A DNA stretch of 63,184 nt, from the NCBI GenBank assembly GCA_013365365.1, contig JABVXU010000325.1:1-63184 (forward strand). Reading direction: 5' to 3'. This document shows positions 42,597 to 53,058 of the stretch, one piece after another (within the stretch, counting starts at the first letter, position 1; each line of letters begins with the position of its first letter). This stretch comes from Cruorifilaria tuberocauda (lineage: Eukaryota; Nematoda; Chromadorea; Rhabditida; Onchocercidae). The position numbers and the translations under genes were made by a program. The notes under the pieces were generated by a model. The model saw nothing but the letters and a program-made list of their open reading frames with translations. It was not told the DNA's origin and ran no database searches.

Positions 42597-42669
42597 TGAT
42601 CCAGGGCGGGATCGAACCGCCGACCTTCTGCGTGTAAAGCAGATGTGATAACCACTACACCACTGGACC
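42597..42669 (-). tRNA. tRNA-Val (anticodon UAC)
   Basis: Seventy-three nucleotides with a full cloverleaf. The acceptor stem GGTCCAG pairs with CTGGATC (one G-U), with discriminator A. The D arm is GTGTAGTGGTTATCAC. The anticodon stem TCTGC/GCAGA encloses loop TTTACAC, with anticodon TAC at its centre. The T arm is GGCGG-TTCGATC-CCGCC, containing the B box GGTTCGATC. No intron. A run of seven T on the transcribed strand about 30 bases downstream (42567-42561) could end Pol III transcription. The open frame overlapping it on the - strand is a shadow. Confidence 0.96.
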
Positions 42670-45600
42670 TCCAGCTTAGCAGAAACTAATCCCAATGACT
42701 TATTTCCTGAAAATTTAAATGTTTGAATTAATATTACTGATGTGTAGTATTTTATTCATATGAATGCGGATAATGCGAGGATTGTCCTCAAATCACATGA
42801 TGTTGTCAGCTACTTAGTCTACAGTAACTGATTATTCAATCACTGCCGGATCAACTTTAGTAGTTTTTGTTTGTTGTCTGAAAAGGTAAGATTAAATTAG
42901 GAAGAGCTCAGCTGTTGGGTCATTCATAAAGTACTGAAAATTTGAATTGAATTATGGGAATTAGTAGCAATCTCTTTTTTAATAGCTATAATTTTATTTT
43001 TCTAGTAGCTCCACGTCAAATTATTTGAGTGAAAAATCCAAATAATTTCACATATTTTACATAAATTAACTATGAAATATGTGAAAAAAGTGAAATGGTT
43101 AAGCAAACGAAGAATTGATTATCAGTAAGAACTGATAGAAGGTCCATATTCCTAAGCTTACAGAATGGTGTTTACAGGCTTATATATGAATACAGTTGAG
43201 ATGGAATTATGCGAAACGGATGAAATGGAACGAAATGAAACAAATTATCGTTTTGAATCGAATGTAGTACACCGCAAAACCGGTTTCATTAACTGGGAAC
43301 AGTTTTTCAATTTTTAATTACTGAAATGTTGCATTGATGCTGACTAATTTACCTTGCAATATATACCAATAAAATTTTGAAACATATCCATTTAATAAAA
43401 GTTTATCGTGTAAAATTTCAAGAATTTCCTTTGTTTTGAAGTTTAATGAAGATTTCATTGCACAATCCAACGGATAATAATAAACGGAGAATTTATTTCA
43501 ATGAAATACAAATTCACCGTTTATTTGATTTCAATATGTTATATCTACTTCAGAAAAGTGAAATACAAGTCATAGAACTCGGAATATTTACTTTAACACT
43601 TATTTGATTTATATTTTGTTACCGTGTCCTCATCAAATTTTAATTAAATTTTGGATTTTTGATGCTAAATTATAAATGCTAACTGTTTCCCTCAAAAGGT
43701 TTTAATAGACAAAAGTTGATATCGTAAGTTTAGCCTGCGATGTTCTTTGAAGTGAATTCAAAGATAATCTGATAAATTCTTTCGATCATATTCTCCATTG
43801 TCAAAAGCACAAACATCGATTCATTTATCTTTCCATAATTTCATTTGTTTTTTGTTTACGGCAGATGTTTATGTGATGGAACGCTTTTGGAGCAAAAAAA
43901 AATGAAATTAGTGACTGTGATTACAATTCTTCTTCAAAAGATTTTTTGTGCCATATTCTAAAGAAAATTTTAAAATATCAACGAATCTTATATACAAATA
44001 CTTTTTCCAAGTTAATTTCATCAATCAGAAATTTTCGATTTTATTCCATTTTAATCCAATTGAAAGAAATGAAATAATCCTTAGAGATTACTCATTTTGG
44101 ACTTTTTTTGTCTTTTTATGGATTTTGTTAAAAACTGCAATCGTTCATAAAGCGTCACTAGTTTCAACTGAAGATTATAAAAAGGAAATGTAAACCATTG
44201 CTAAAACGTGAATAAATTTAGCTTCGGTATGATTTAAATTAAAAATTGGCTTAATTATCATTGTCTAATATCCAAAATATTTCAGATGCCTATTCCTTCT
44301 AATTTAATTTACTATACCGTATATCATTTTTGATTATAAAACATGAAAAATATAATCTTCGAATTTAATAAAAAATAATGGACCATGTGATACTATTCGG
44401 CCAAAGAATTCATTTTGACACATCAAATTTATTTAAATTCGCATAATCGAAACTTTTCAGTTTGTGGCTACACAGAAAGCAAACCACGGCAAATATTATC
44501 AATTAATCATTGTTATATCAGCAGCCAGATATTCACAATAGACAGTGATACCTGGAATTTAATGGATATCTCTTAATAGTCTGTATTATCTTTTATTTAA
44601 ATGTTTTAATCACTCGTTTGATAAATTGATTTGAAATTTATTAAACTCTAATGTAATTTTCATAAAATATATTGGAATTTATGTAGTTTGCATCAATATC
44701 CACCAAACATTTTATCAAAAGGTTTAAAATAATTATGAAGAACTATAAACAGCTTTTAGCAATTATTCTCATTTGGAATGAAACTGATTTATGAGAAAAT
44801 TAATGCGTCAATTCTTATAACAGATGTGTAGAATACCTGAAACTACAAGCTGAGATAATTTTAATAATTGATATGATTGTAAGTATATTTTATCACACTC
44901 TGGATTGAAAACAATTTCCACTCCTCTAAGTTTAAATTTAAAACAAGATTCAATAGACTTGCCTAATAAATAACAAAAAGATGTGTCAATGTATCAATTA
45001 GAATCTTGATTGAAAAAAATGGTTAAAAAGTTTTTAATTTTTAAGTTTAATGCTTTTAAAGTTCCTTTTTTGAAAAGATGAGATATGAATCAATTCAAGT
45101 TACAGCTAAACTAGACTAAGTTTAAGTTTAGCTACATTGAATAATTATTTCATAGTGAATTTTAGGTAAATATCATATGCATACAATTTCCTTGAAAAAT
45201 TTTTCAAGGATCATGCTTGCTTGAATTAAGTTAAGAATAGAATAAATTATTATTGAGTAAATAAGAAAGATTATTTGTTTTGTTATTTCAAATAATATTT
45301 AAAGGGAAAGATTTTTGTAGGGCTCTCTTAAACACGTAGATACATACATGTGTATATTTTTATTCCGTAAAGTCAGTCAAGAAAGGACTTTCAAGAAAAA
45401 TCTTAAATTAGCCAAATAAAGCACCACTTTCCTTCTTGACTTCCTTTTCCTATCATTTCAATAACACATCATTTATTGGAAAATTTCAAATTTCTTTCCA
45501 TTTTATTGTTTTTTCTTTTAACAAGAAATAAACTACACTTATTTATTTATGACAATTAAAAAAGCTTTTTTAATTTATTTCAAAATTTTTGATGCAGCAG

Positions 45601-45930
45601 CAAATTTTTATTGATGTTACTATTAATATAAGGCAAATGTTTGTAGATTCAGTTTAAAAATTGGACTGTTTAATATGATCCGATAGCATTTCTCATGCTT
45701 CAAAATTTCATCTATCAACAATTTATCGTATTCATATAGCTGTATTAGTAATATATTATTAAGTTAAGTATTTTAAATTTAATGAATCATTCCTCGGAAA
45801 ATGAATGAATTCATGAGAAGACTTCATAAAATGGCCGGATTTATATTTTTAATATTTCTTCTTTCCTCTCTTTCTCTCTCTTTCTTTCTTTCTTTATTCC
45901 CATCCCCTTCTACTATTTAACAATGATGTT
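42670..45930. other. Long AT-rich intergenic interval with small inverted repeats
   Basis: About 3.3 kb without a supported gene. It contains a perfect 12-bp inverted repeat (43046-43057 with 43075-43086, 17-base loop), a 22-bp perfect palindrome at 45189-45210, and a CT-rich tract at about 45855-45915. Open frames here are short and AT-biased. Confidence 0.5.
43046..43086. repeat. Inverted repeat, 12-bp perfect arms, 17-base spacer
   Basis: TTTCACATATTT at 43046-43057 is the exact reverse complement of AAATATGTGAAA at 43075-43086. It could fold as a small hairpin. No function is claimed, and such arms are expected now and then in AT-rich DNA. Confidence 0.6.
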
Positions 45931-46191
45931 TCAATGATTGCTCAATTTTTCAATTTTTTTCTTGATAAAAATATTCAATTTCCCGTTGTCCGTTTCGCTG
46001 GATTCCATAATTAACTCATTGATTTTTGCAAAAAATAACTTCAGCTTATTTAGAATTGTCAATCTGAGCATAAAACTCATCTCCGACATAATATTTCTTT
46101 TGATACAACGATCAATTAATCCAATTTCAGATTCGTTTTCCAGCATTTGGCTTAATTGCAAGTGACTGCCTATTGCTGAGATATATTGCAT
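45931..46191 (-). CDS. Possible small protein or terminal exon, unknown family
   Basis: An 86-codon open frame ends at TGA and encodes a helical, lysine/glutamate-rich peptide with leucine and isoleucine in a heptad-like spacing. TATATCTCAG inside the first codons could be a splice acceptor, in which case it is a 3' terminal exon. The stretch INELIMESSETDNGKLNIFIKKKI resembles, in order and spacing, the FLNALTPNDSNKL/FINEKI part of the gene at 40930-42352, which hints at paralogy. No upstream exon was identified. It faces the start of the neuropeptide gene. Confidence 0.3.
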   Translation of the reverse strand: MQYISAIGSHLQLSQMLENESEIGLIDRCIKRNIMSEMSFMLRLTILNKLKLFFAKINELIMESSETDNGKLNIFIKKKIEKLSNH

Positions 46192-46380
46192 TTTAATTAG
46201 TTAGCCATAAAAACGTGAATGATTTACTCAGTTTTCGGTTTAAAATTACTCATTTACTTTTACATTAAACACATACAAATTGCACATACTTGTCATTTAA
46301 ATTAGAAATGAAAAAAAAGGCAAAACCAAACGAACAACAAAATAATGTAAAAAAGCAAAACAAAAAGCTGATTTTTCAGA

Positions 46381-47234
46381 ATGAAGTTTTCTGTATCAGT
46401 TACGGTTGCAATTTTATTTGAATTTCTTATTTACGTCATTCTGATCAATAAAGTTACTTCTGCAAGCGAAGGTTAGTTTTACAGACAAAATAAAATAATA
46501 TATAGTTTTAACAAAAAATTGCGACATTTTGATCTTTTTTTGCAGTCAACATGCGATACCTCAAGTCGCACAAATTTATTCCCTATAATATCACAAAATA
46601 ATTCTAAATTTCGAGGGAGAAGTTTTCTTTCTATCACATTGATACAGATTTCATAATTCGAATTAAATCGAAAGTTTTCGATGAAGAAATTCAGAATGGA
46701 TTTGAGCAGATGGAAAAGAATGAATTTCCGTTACCATTTTCGGGCAATTTCTATAGCAAACGAGTGAATTACGGTATCATCAAATGTTTTTAAATGAATT
46801 TTACAAATAACAGTTGCCTGATCGATTTGATAGTATAATTTTTTATATAGTTATTATAGTATAATTTTAGTTTCCAGTATAATTTTCCATAAATTTGAAA
46901 ATATAGTAAACTGAAAAAAATTCTGATAATTCTTCAAATAGCTACACTAAAATGATAAAAAGTTAAATAAAATTAAATCCGTAAATTTCAGAATTCAGGT
47001 TTAATATATCACCGATCTGTCATAATTCGATGATCTATCAAATAGTTTGAATGCAATGGTTAGAATACGATAAAGTGACATAACTAATTTTGCGTGAATT
47101 AATAAAAAGTATTTCTAGATGTAATGCCTCCTATGGGTGGAATATATGGTAAAAGAAGATTTGTACCGTTTCACGGTGATATTTACAGTGATTATGATAA
47201 ACGTCGTCGATTACCACCATTTGATGGGTATTAA
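46381..47234 (+). CDS. Neuropeptide precursor, NLP-10-like (GGIYamide)
   Basis: Three exons: 46381-46471, 46648-46773, 47119-47234. Both introns are phase 1 with clean GTTAGT/GTATCA donors and CAG/TAG acceptors; 110 aa. Residues 1-29 are a signal peptide with core VAILFEFLIYVILI, ending TSASE. The rest has basic cleavage sites that release short peptides: one ending FPLPFSGNFYS before KR, VNYDVMPPMGGIYG before KRR, FVPFHGDIYSDYD before KRRR, and LPPFDGY at the C-terminus. The GGIYG-KR site would give a C-terminal GGIY-amide. C. elegans nlp-10 encodes several PFSGGMYG-KR-type peptides, and the repeated P-x-F/M-x-G-x-x-Y pattern here matches that family with more divergence between copies. Probably secreted from neurons. 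Named by motif, not by search. Confidence 0.75.
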
Positions 47235-47892
47235 AATGAACGATCAATCATTCCGAAAATCATCGAAAAATGAAAGTTAGTTGATTGCGTAATTTTTTAA
47301 AAATCAATAATAATATGCACTTTTTAGTCTTCCTCGTTAATGATTTATATAACTGTAATTAAAACTTATCTTTAGATGTACACTTAATGAACAGTATTTC
47401 AGTTTATTTCAGATTTTACCGAACTTCATCACATTGTATTATTGACGGAAATTTCGAAAATTTTCTATATTAAAAATGGCGATGATACTATATCACTTAG
47501 AAGAAGATGACAGCGATAATTGTAATGATAATTCACAACACTTTCTTAAATTATTACTCAGCACTTCCAGTCATATCAATTTAAAATCTTTTTTAGTGAA
47601 TGATAACAAATTTTATGATTGAAATAAATAAAAAGAAATTCGATAATCTCTTATCACCAGTGAGGAAGAAACTTTCCATGTTGAATCGTTTGCAGAATTT
47701 AATTACTGAATTATTGAAATCACTGAAAGGTGAACATATCATTCATTTATCATTGCAACATTGATGCTTTTCGTGATTTTAGTTTATCGTTTTTGCATAG
47801 GAAAAATTAACATATATGGACAAAATTTTTCAAATTTCATAAATTGTCACAAAATTAATAAGTTTAGCCACTCCACGTCTTTGAAGCGCAGC
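47235..47892. other. Intergenic interval between neuropeptide and lectin-like genes
   Basis: About 660 bp, AT-rich. It probably contains the 3' UTR of the neuropeptide gene and the promoter of the next gene. Nothing else supported. Confidence 0.5.
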
Positions 47893-50777
47893 ATGCAATT
47901 GTTTATATTCATACTTTTTTTGCTGGTAGACTTCAATTTTGCAGGTTCTTCTTTGTTTGAATATCTGAAAGCAAAAATTTTTCCAATGAGAAAATTTTTC
48001 TTTTAATTTGAAGAAACTACTGGAATGCTTCGTTTTATTTGTGAGCTTCAGAAGTACAATTTTCCCATGAACCAAGAATTAGATATGAAGCGAGCTGAAT
48101 ATTTGAAAAGTGATCAAAAAACCTTAAATTTAAGAAATAGAAGCAAAAAATCCAAATCTTCAGAATTTTTTAATTTAAGAAATTATTTGCATCCCGCCAT
48201 CGATACCAACGAAAGATGCGAAAGGTATCGACTGTTGCAAAATTCCCCCGGTATTTCTTAATTATATAAGTGATTGCAATACTGAAATGTTCAAATCTTT
48301 AATAATTAAAGAGGGAAGAGAAGGATTGCAATTTTCCTCAATGTCAGAATCTACTCATAATAAGCGACCGATTCTTAAATTAATTTTTCAAATATTACAC
48401 ACTTGGGAATTATCCTCTTTTCATATAAACTATTGTTATGAGAAGTATTACTTTGAGTATGAATTCATTTCCTTTTTTCCATTTACGAAATTGTGAAATT
48501 TTCACATTAAAAATTTTTTGTGTGCGATTTTTTTGCGATCAGTTGACTTTTTGACCACTCATTTTTTTTGAAACAGTAAAATATTACAGGAACCGTTTCC
48601 GCATAAAATAATATATGAGGAATTTTGTAGTCCGGTTTATTTCGGTGTTGTGGCAGATCGTCCTGATGGTAGATTCTGTCGATTAAGTAATTCCCAGAAA
48701 AGACGTATGTTATTTCTTGCGATTTTGCTTCTTTAAGTTATTATATTGCAATCATTAACATACAAAATGAAATTGTTGAAACTGAATGACAAACAATTTG
48801 AAATTTTCTGAAAAAATTTCCTAAGATTTGTACCGATAGACTTCATGGGTAATTTTGAAATATTAAATTAAAAGTTTAACAGAAGTTATAGAAAAGTTAT
48901 GGAATAAGGTAACATATCCAACAATTTAGAAGAGTAATTGTTTTTTAAAATCGATTCTTCAACAAACTTTTTAAACTTACAGTAATTACTCATCATTAGC
49001 TTCTATGTGACAAAAAGAAAATGAAAAAACTTTTTTCCTATTTCAGAACCAGTAGATTGTGATGCCGAATGGGTTGAACATTTCCAGGGAATTAATCAAT
49101 TTTGCTACAAAGCGGTATATTCTTTACAATATACCAATTTTTCCTTTTTTTTGGGACTTAAATTTTTGTCAATTCAATTTCAAGTTCGTATGAAACAGTA
49201 AGCGTGGAGTAAATTCAAAATAATAAGCTATTCCGTGTCTTTACAACAATAATAGCTGACAATATTAACAACAAGAAGGAGTGGGAAAGGACGAAAAGAC
49301 AGAAGTGTTAGGAGAGATTATCTAAATAATTTACTAAAAAATGAACTTAACGCGATTACGATCTGATCTATTGACCATAAAAGATTTGAAAAGTAAAACT
49401 GTACAGAACAATAAATTCCAATAAAAAACGAAAGAAGAACGCTCTGAGAGTATCTTATTAAAATTACTGTTCCATTTTGCTAATCAGCGATAAACAATGT
49501 AAGAACTAATGATAAAATCTCTCTTCTGTCACTTATTTTTCCCGAAGTTGTCATTCTTACGGTCACGGATGTCATTATGAAATAATTGCAAAATACTCTA
49601 AGTAAGCAATAAATAATAAGGATTATTTCAATTCGAATTACAATTACCTTTATTTTAGTTTTCAATTGCATCATCGAAAGACATAATCGATGTATCAAGC
49701 AAAAGTGATGGCGATCCATGTGAAAAAAAACGGAAAACAGCAAGACTTATTCAAGTTCCAAATCAAAGCATTAATATGTTCCTTTTTGGTTTGTACTTTT
49801 TAGTTAGATAGTATTATTTTTAAAAAATTTTACTTGATAAAATTAATTTCAGGGTTTAATTTGATATTGAATATTACAAATTTTGCTCATCATTATAAGC
49901 TGCTAACATGAAAGGAGTAAAAATGATCCCTATAGGTATAAGGATGAAACCTGCGTAAAAAATTTAATTAGAATATTAAAAACATTATATAACGGTGGAA
50001 ATTAGTCGTTTTTCAGTAAAAGTATTACATGGTTTACAAAATTTATCATGCTCTGTATCGGATGAGAACACCTATTATTATTATATTGGTCTGCACAGGT
50101 TTACTTTTCGTAACTGCGTAGATTTATATAAGCATTACATAGGCATAGAAATAAACGGAATAATCAATTGTTTTATTGCCTACTTCATACGGTTGTTCCA
50201 TCTCAGTTTCTAATCAATAATTTTCAATTTAATGGTTATTGCTAATAAAAATCCTGAATCGGTGAAATTCGCTTTTTAATTATTATAACACTAAGCAATT
50301 TGACATTACTTTAAGGAATCCTGAGACTTACCAAACGACTAATTACTTAATTATTCAGCATGATTCAGTGTTAGCGAAATATTACTAACAGACCTTTTTA
50401 TGTTGCCCATACCGCATTGTGGTTAGGTAAAGTAGCTACCAGAGATATTGCACCGATAAAACCCGAATTATTCGGTCAAAGTTCAGCATGTCTCTCAGCC
50501 AAAATACGACAGCTATTTTCTACATCAATGGTCAAAATTTTGGACGAGAAATTTATTGTATTATTGATTTTGATTCTTCAGAAGAGATTTTGATTGGCGG
50601 TGGAGTCCATATCATGAAAAAGCTTATACACATTTAGAGGAACAAGGACAATTACTATTGGATTATTTGAATTCACCACGTCCAGAGTACGTTTGGCCTG
50701 ACGGGTCGAGGATTTTTGCAAAGGGTTGGAGCAGGATCGATAGTGTTAGCACAAATGTCGTCATTTCTAATTGTTAG
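47893..50777 (+). CDS. Secreted divergent C-type-lectin-like protein
   Basis: Seven exons: 47893-47944, 48014-48224, 48577-48704, 49047-49114, 49659-49792, 50392-50474, 50587-50777. All six junctions agree in phase, giving 288 aa. The signal peptide is MQLFIFILFLLVDFNFA. A basic Ser/Lys/Arg-rich segment follows (about residues 45-70, including RNRSKKSKSS). A CTLD-like region starts at CDAEW...GINQFCYKA, continues with a long variable loop, then HTALWLGK, and later YVWPDGS...GWSRI. These match the first cysteine pair, the WLG core and the W-x-DGS element of C-type lectin domains. The calcium/sugar motifs (EPN/QPD, WND) are not visible and the usual final cysteine block is missing, since the chain stops at ISNC. 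The function is therefore uncertain; a further C-terminal exon may exist. Confidence 0.6.
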
Positions 50778-50930
50778 TTTACATCGTATTGCCGTTGAAA
50801 CAAATTATTGAATTTAATTAATTTCTCAGTTGCCAGTTTTATCCACTGTCTTTTTTCTACTAAAAAATCTGAAATTCATATTTAAAAAGGCCACAATAAT
50901 TTTGTTAATCAAATATGAGACTAAAAAATG

Positions 50931-51037
50931 CTTATCACGTGTAGTAACAACGTCAACTGAATTTGTCATTGTGATCTCCTTCAGCTACCATTTATTGATG
51001 TTAGCTATAATTATTATTATCATTAGAGATAAAAACA
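50931..51037. repeat. Diverged direct repeat, copy 1
   Basis: Shares about 105 bp with 51298-51403, with small indels and scattered substitutions. It starts CTTATCACGT and ends in a stretch with ATTATTATTATCATTAG. The copies lie about 367 bp apart in the same orientation. Confidence 0.8.
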
Positions 51038-51297
51038 GTAATTATAAGCTTTAAAATATGGAAAAATTGCAGGGGAAATTTCATTAATAAAAAAATTTAC
51101 TGAATAAAAAACAATTCTATTAATTTCAAAGAGAAAAATCCGACAAGTGGAAGAATTTATAAAATCAACACTTTGCATTTTATAATAAACTTTGATTTAA
51201 ATAAAAACTGCAGGTGGCATGTGGCGTGACGTTAACAATTCATTAACTAATTTTAAGTATGGCTCAAAAAGTGTACCAAATCAAGGATTCATTTGTG

Positions 51298-51403
51298 CTT
51301 ATCACGTATAGTAACAACTTCAATTGAATCATTGTGATCTTTCTTCTTCAGTTATCATTTATTGATGATAGCTATAATTATTATTATCATTAGAAATCAA
51401 AAA
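51298..51403. repeat. Diverged direct repeat, copy 2
   Basis: Second copy of the repeat at 50931-51037, same orientation. Similarity seems to continue weakly beyond the right end, which suggests an old tandem duplication of roughly 370 bp. Confidence 0.8.
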
Positions 51404-52089
51404 CACGTAATAATGAAGAGTATCAATGGAGATTCCCATTAAAGTTTATTTGAGACAAAAGATGAGTGATGACTTCTCCAAGTTGTAATACTTTTATCTG
51501 TTCTTACTGTTCCTCGAACTCTCAGAGGAAAGTATATCTCTGTTATCATTCTTCTGTATTTTATATCTCTCGAAATCGAAATGGTTTAAATCGATAATTT
51601 CTGCTTCAAATTTAGTCTATTAGCGATTTCTAAGCCGTCGAAGTTTGAAATTCCTTTTACGAAAAAAGTTCAAATTTCTTATCATTGCATATTAAAATAT
51701 GAAGAAATTTATTTTACCTCAAAAAAATAATGCGCAATGTGTATTATCGCCTGATGTTATGAAAAGATTGAGCTGTTATCAGCAAGCATAGGAAAACATT
51801 TTTCAACAAATTAAGATTTTTAAAATATTTACTTGCAATAAGGTGATGGTGGAAAATTATTAGCTTATTATTATCACTTAAATTGAAGAATGCATATTTC
51901 TGAGTGATTAGTGATGCTCAAACTCCTTACTTTAATATTTCAAGGTGGTCGAAATATTCAACGTCAAACTGCGAAAGATCAAGCAGTACTCAGTGAAAAT
52001 TGCTCAACTGCCTCAAAAATATGGCTTTATCACATGATTCCTCAAAATTGCAAGGGTCTAAAGCATAAACATTACAAATATAGCAATTA

Positions 52090-52140
52090 GACATTCAGCA
52101 TCATTAATGAATTATCAATTCATTAATGATGCTGAATGTC
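52090..52140. repeat. 51-bp palindrome: 24-bp perfect arms, 3-base loop
   Basis: Bases 52090-52113 are the exact reverse complement of 52117-52140, separated by ATC. The pairing continues outward for about 15 more bases with three mismatches, all of which would be G-U pairs in a - strand transcript. It could form a long hairpin in DNA or RNA. Confidence 0.9.
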
Positions 52141-53058
52141 CAACTGCCATATTTCGAAATTGCTGGAAATGCTTGACATAACTTTGGTAGTAATTTTTAT
52201 TATTGCATGTTTCATTCTTTTATGACATTTTTTTTGACAAATCCTTTTGGTACTAACACTTGCGTTTTTTCCATTTCAGTAATGCATGCCTTTTTGCTAA
52301 TTTAATTACTGCAGGCTTCTTTTCTTCACCTTTTCCATTTTTTAAGTAATTTTATTTACGGAAAAGTATTTTCGATCATTTACAGTTACCCACACGTGCT
52401 TAGCCCAATGCTCTTTTCCCTATGCTAATTTTATTTACTTCACTATTTACTTCACTTACACACTTTTTCCTTTTTTCATTCTATTTATATTTTATTACTT
52501 TTATTATTATTATTTATTTACTACATACCTTCAGTTTCATTTATTTTTATTCGTTTTAATTTTATCCCACAAGATTCTTCTTCATTACCTTTATTGCGGA
52601 ATGCCTTTCCAAACTTTATTAACCATGCAAATTCCTCAAACCGATTAACGATCATTTTTTGTTTACTTGATTAATTGCACCCTTTTCTGCTACTTTTAGG
52701 TAATGGAATATTTCTGTAATTCGATTATTTTACTTCCGAATCTCCCTCGGAGAAAAATCTTTCATTTAAATTTTAAATAAATGCCGAACGCTTGTGAAGT
52801 ACTTGAATTTATGAATTATTCCTGAATTTTTCTTTTTTTGAACATTTTAAAGTTTTTATGCTTTCGAATTTTTTAATAGTATAAGCCTAAATTTCAGCAA
52901 AATTTCGTCGGAATGCATCAAATGTCACTGATTTGTATGTATGCTTGAAAACTAAAATTTTTGCATAATTGGAAGATCCTGTGCTATTTTAAAAAGTGAT
53001 GGATTTATCAGAATGCAGTTGTTTGCACGATTTCATTTAGTAACTGGTGTGTGCTGAA

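Larger units (their letters stand above)
50778..53058. other. Repeat-bearing intergenic interval
   Basis: About 2.3 kb between the lectin-like gene and SDS22. It holds a diverged 105-bp direct repeat (50931-51037 and 51298-51403) and a near-perfect palindrome at 52090-52140. The rest is AT-rich, pyrimidine-rich at 52200-52600, with no supported gene. Confidence 0.5.

Noticed and set aside
42510..42695. 61-codon - strand open frame
   Set aside because: It overlaps the tRNA-Val gene and its sequence is explained by the tRNA.
48215..48231. 16 bases identical to a stretch at about 30194-30209
   Set aside because: A single 16-base match between two positions in a window this size is expected by chance, and the flanks do not align.
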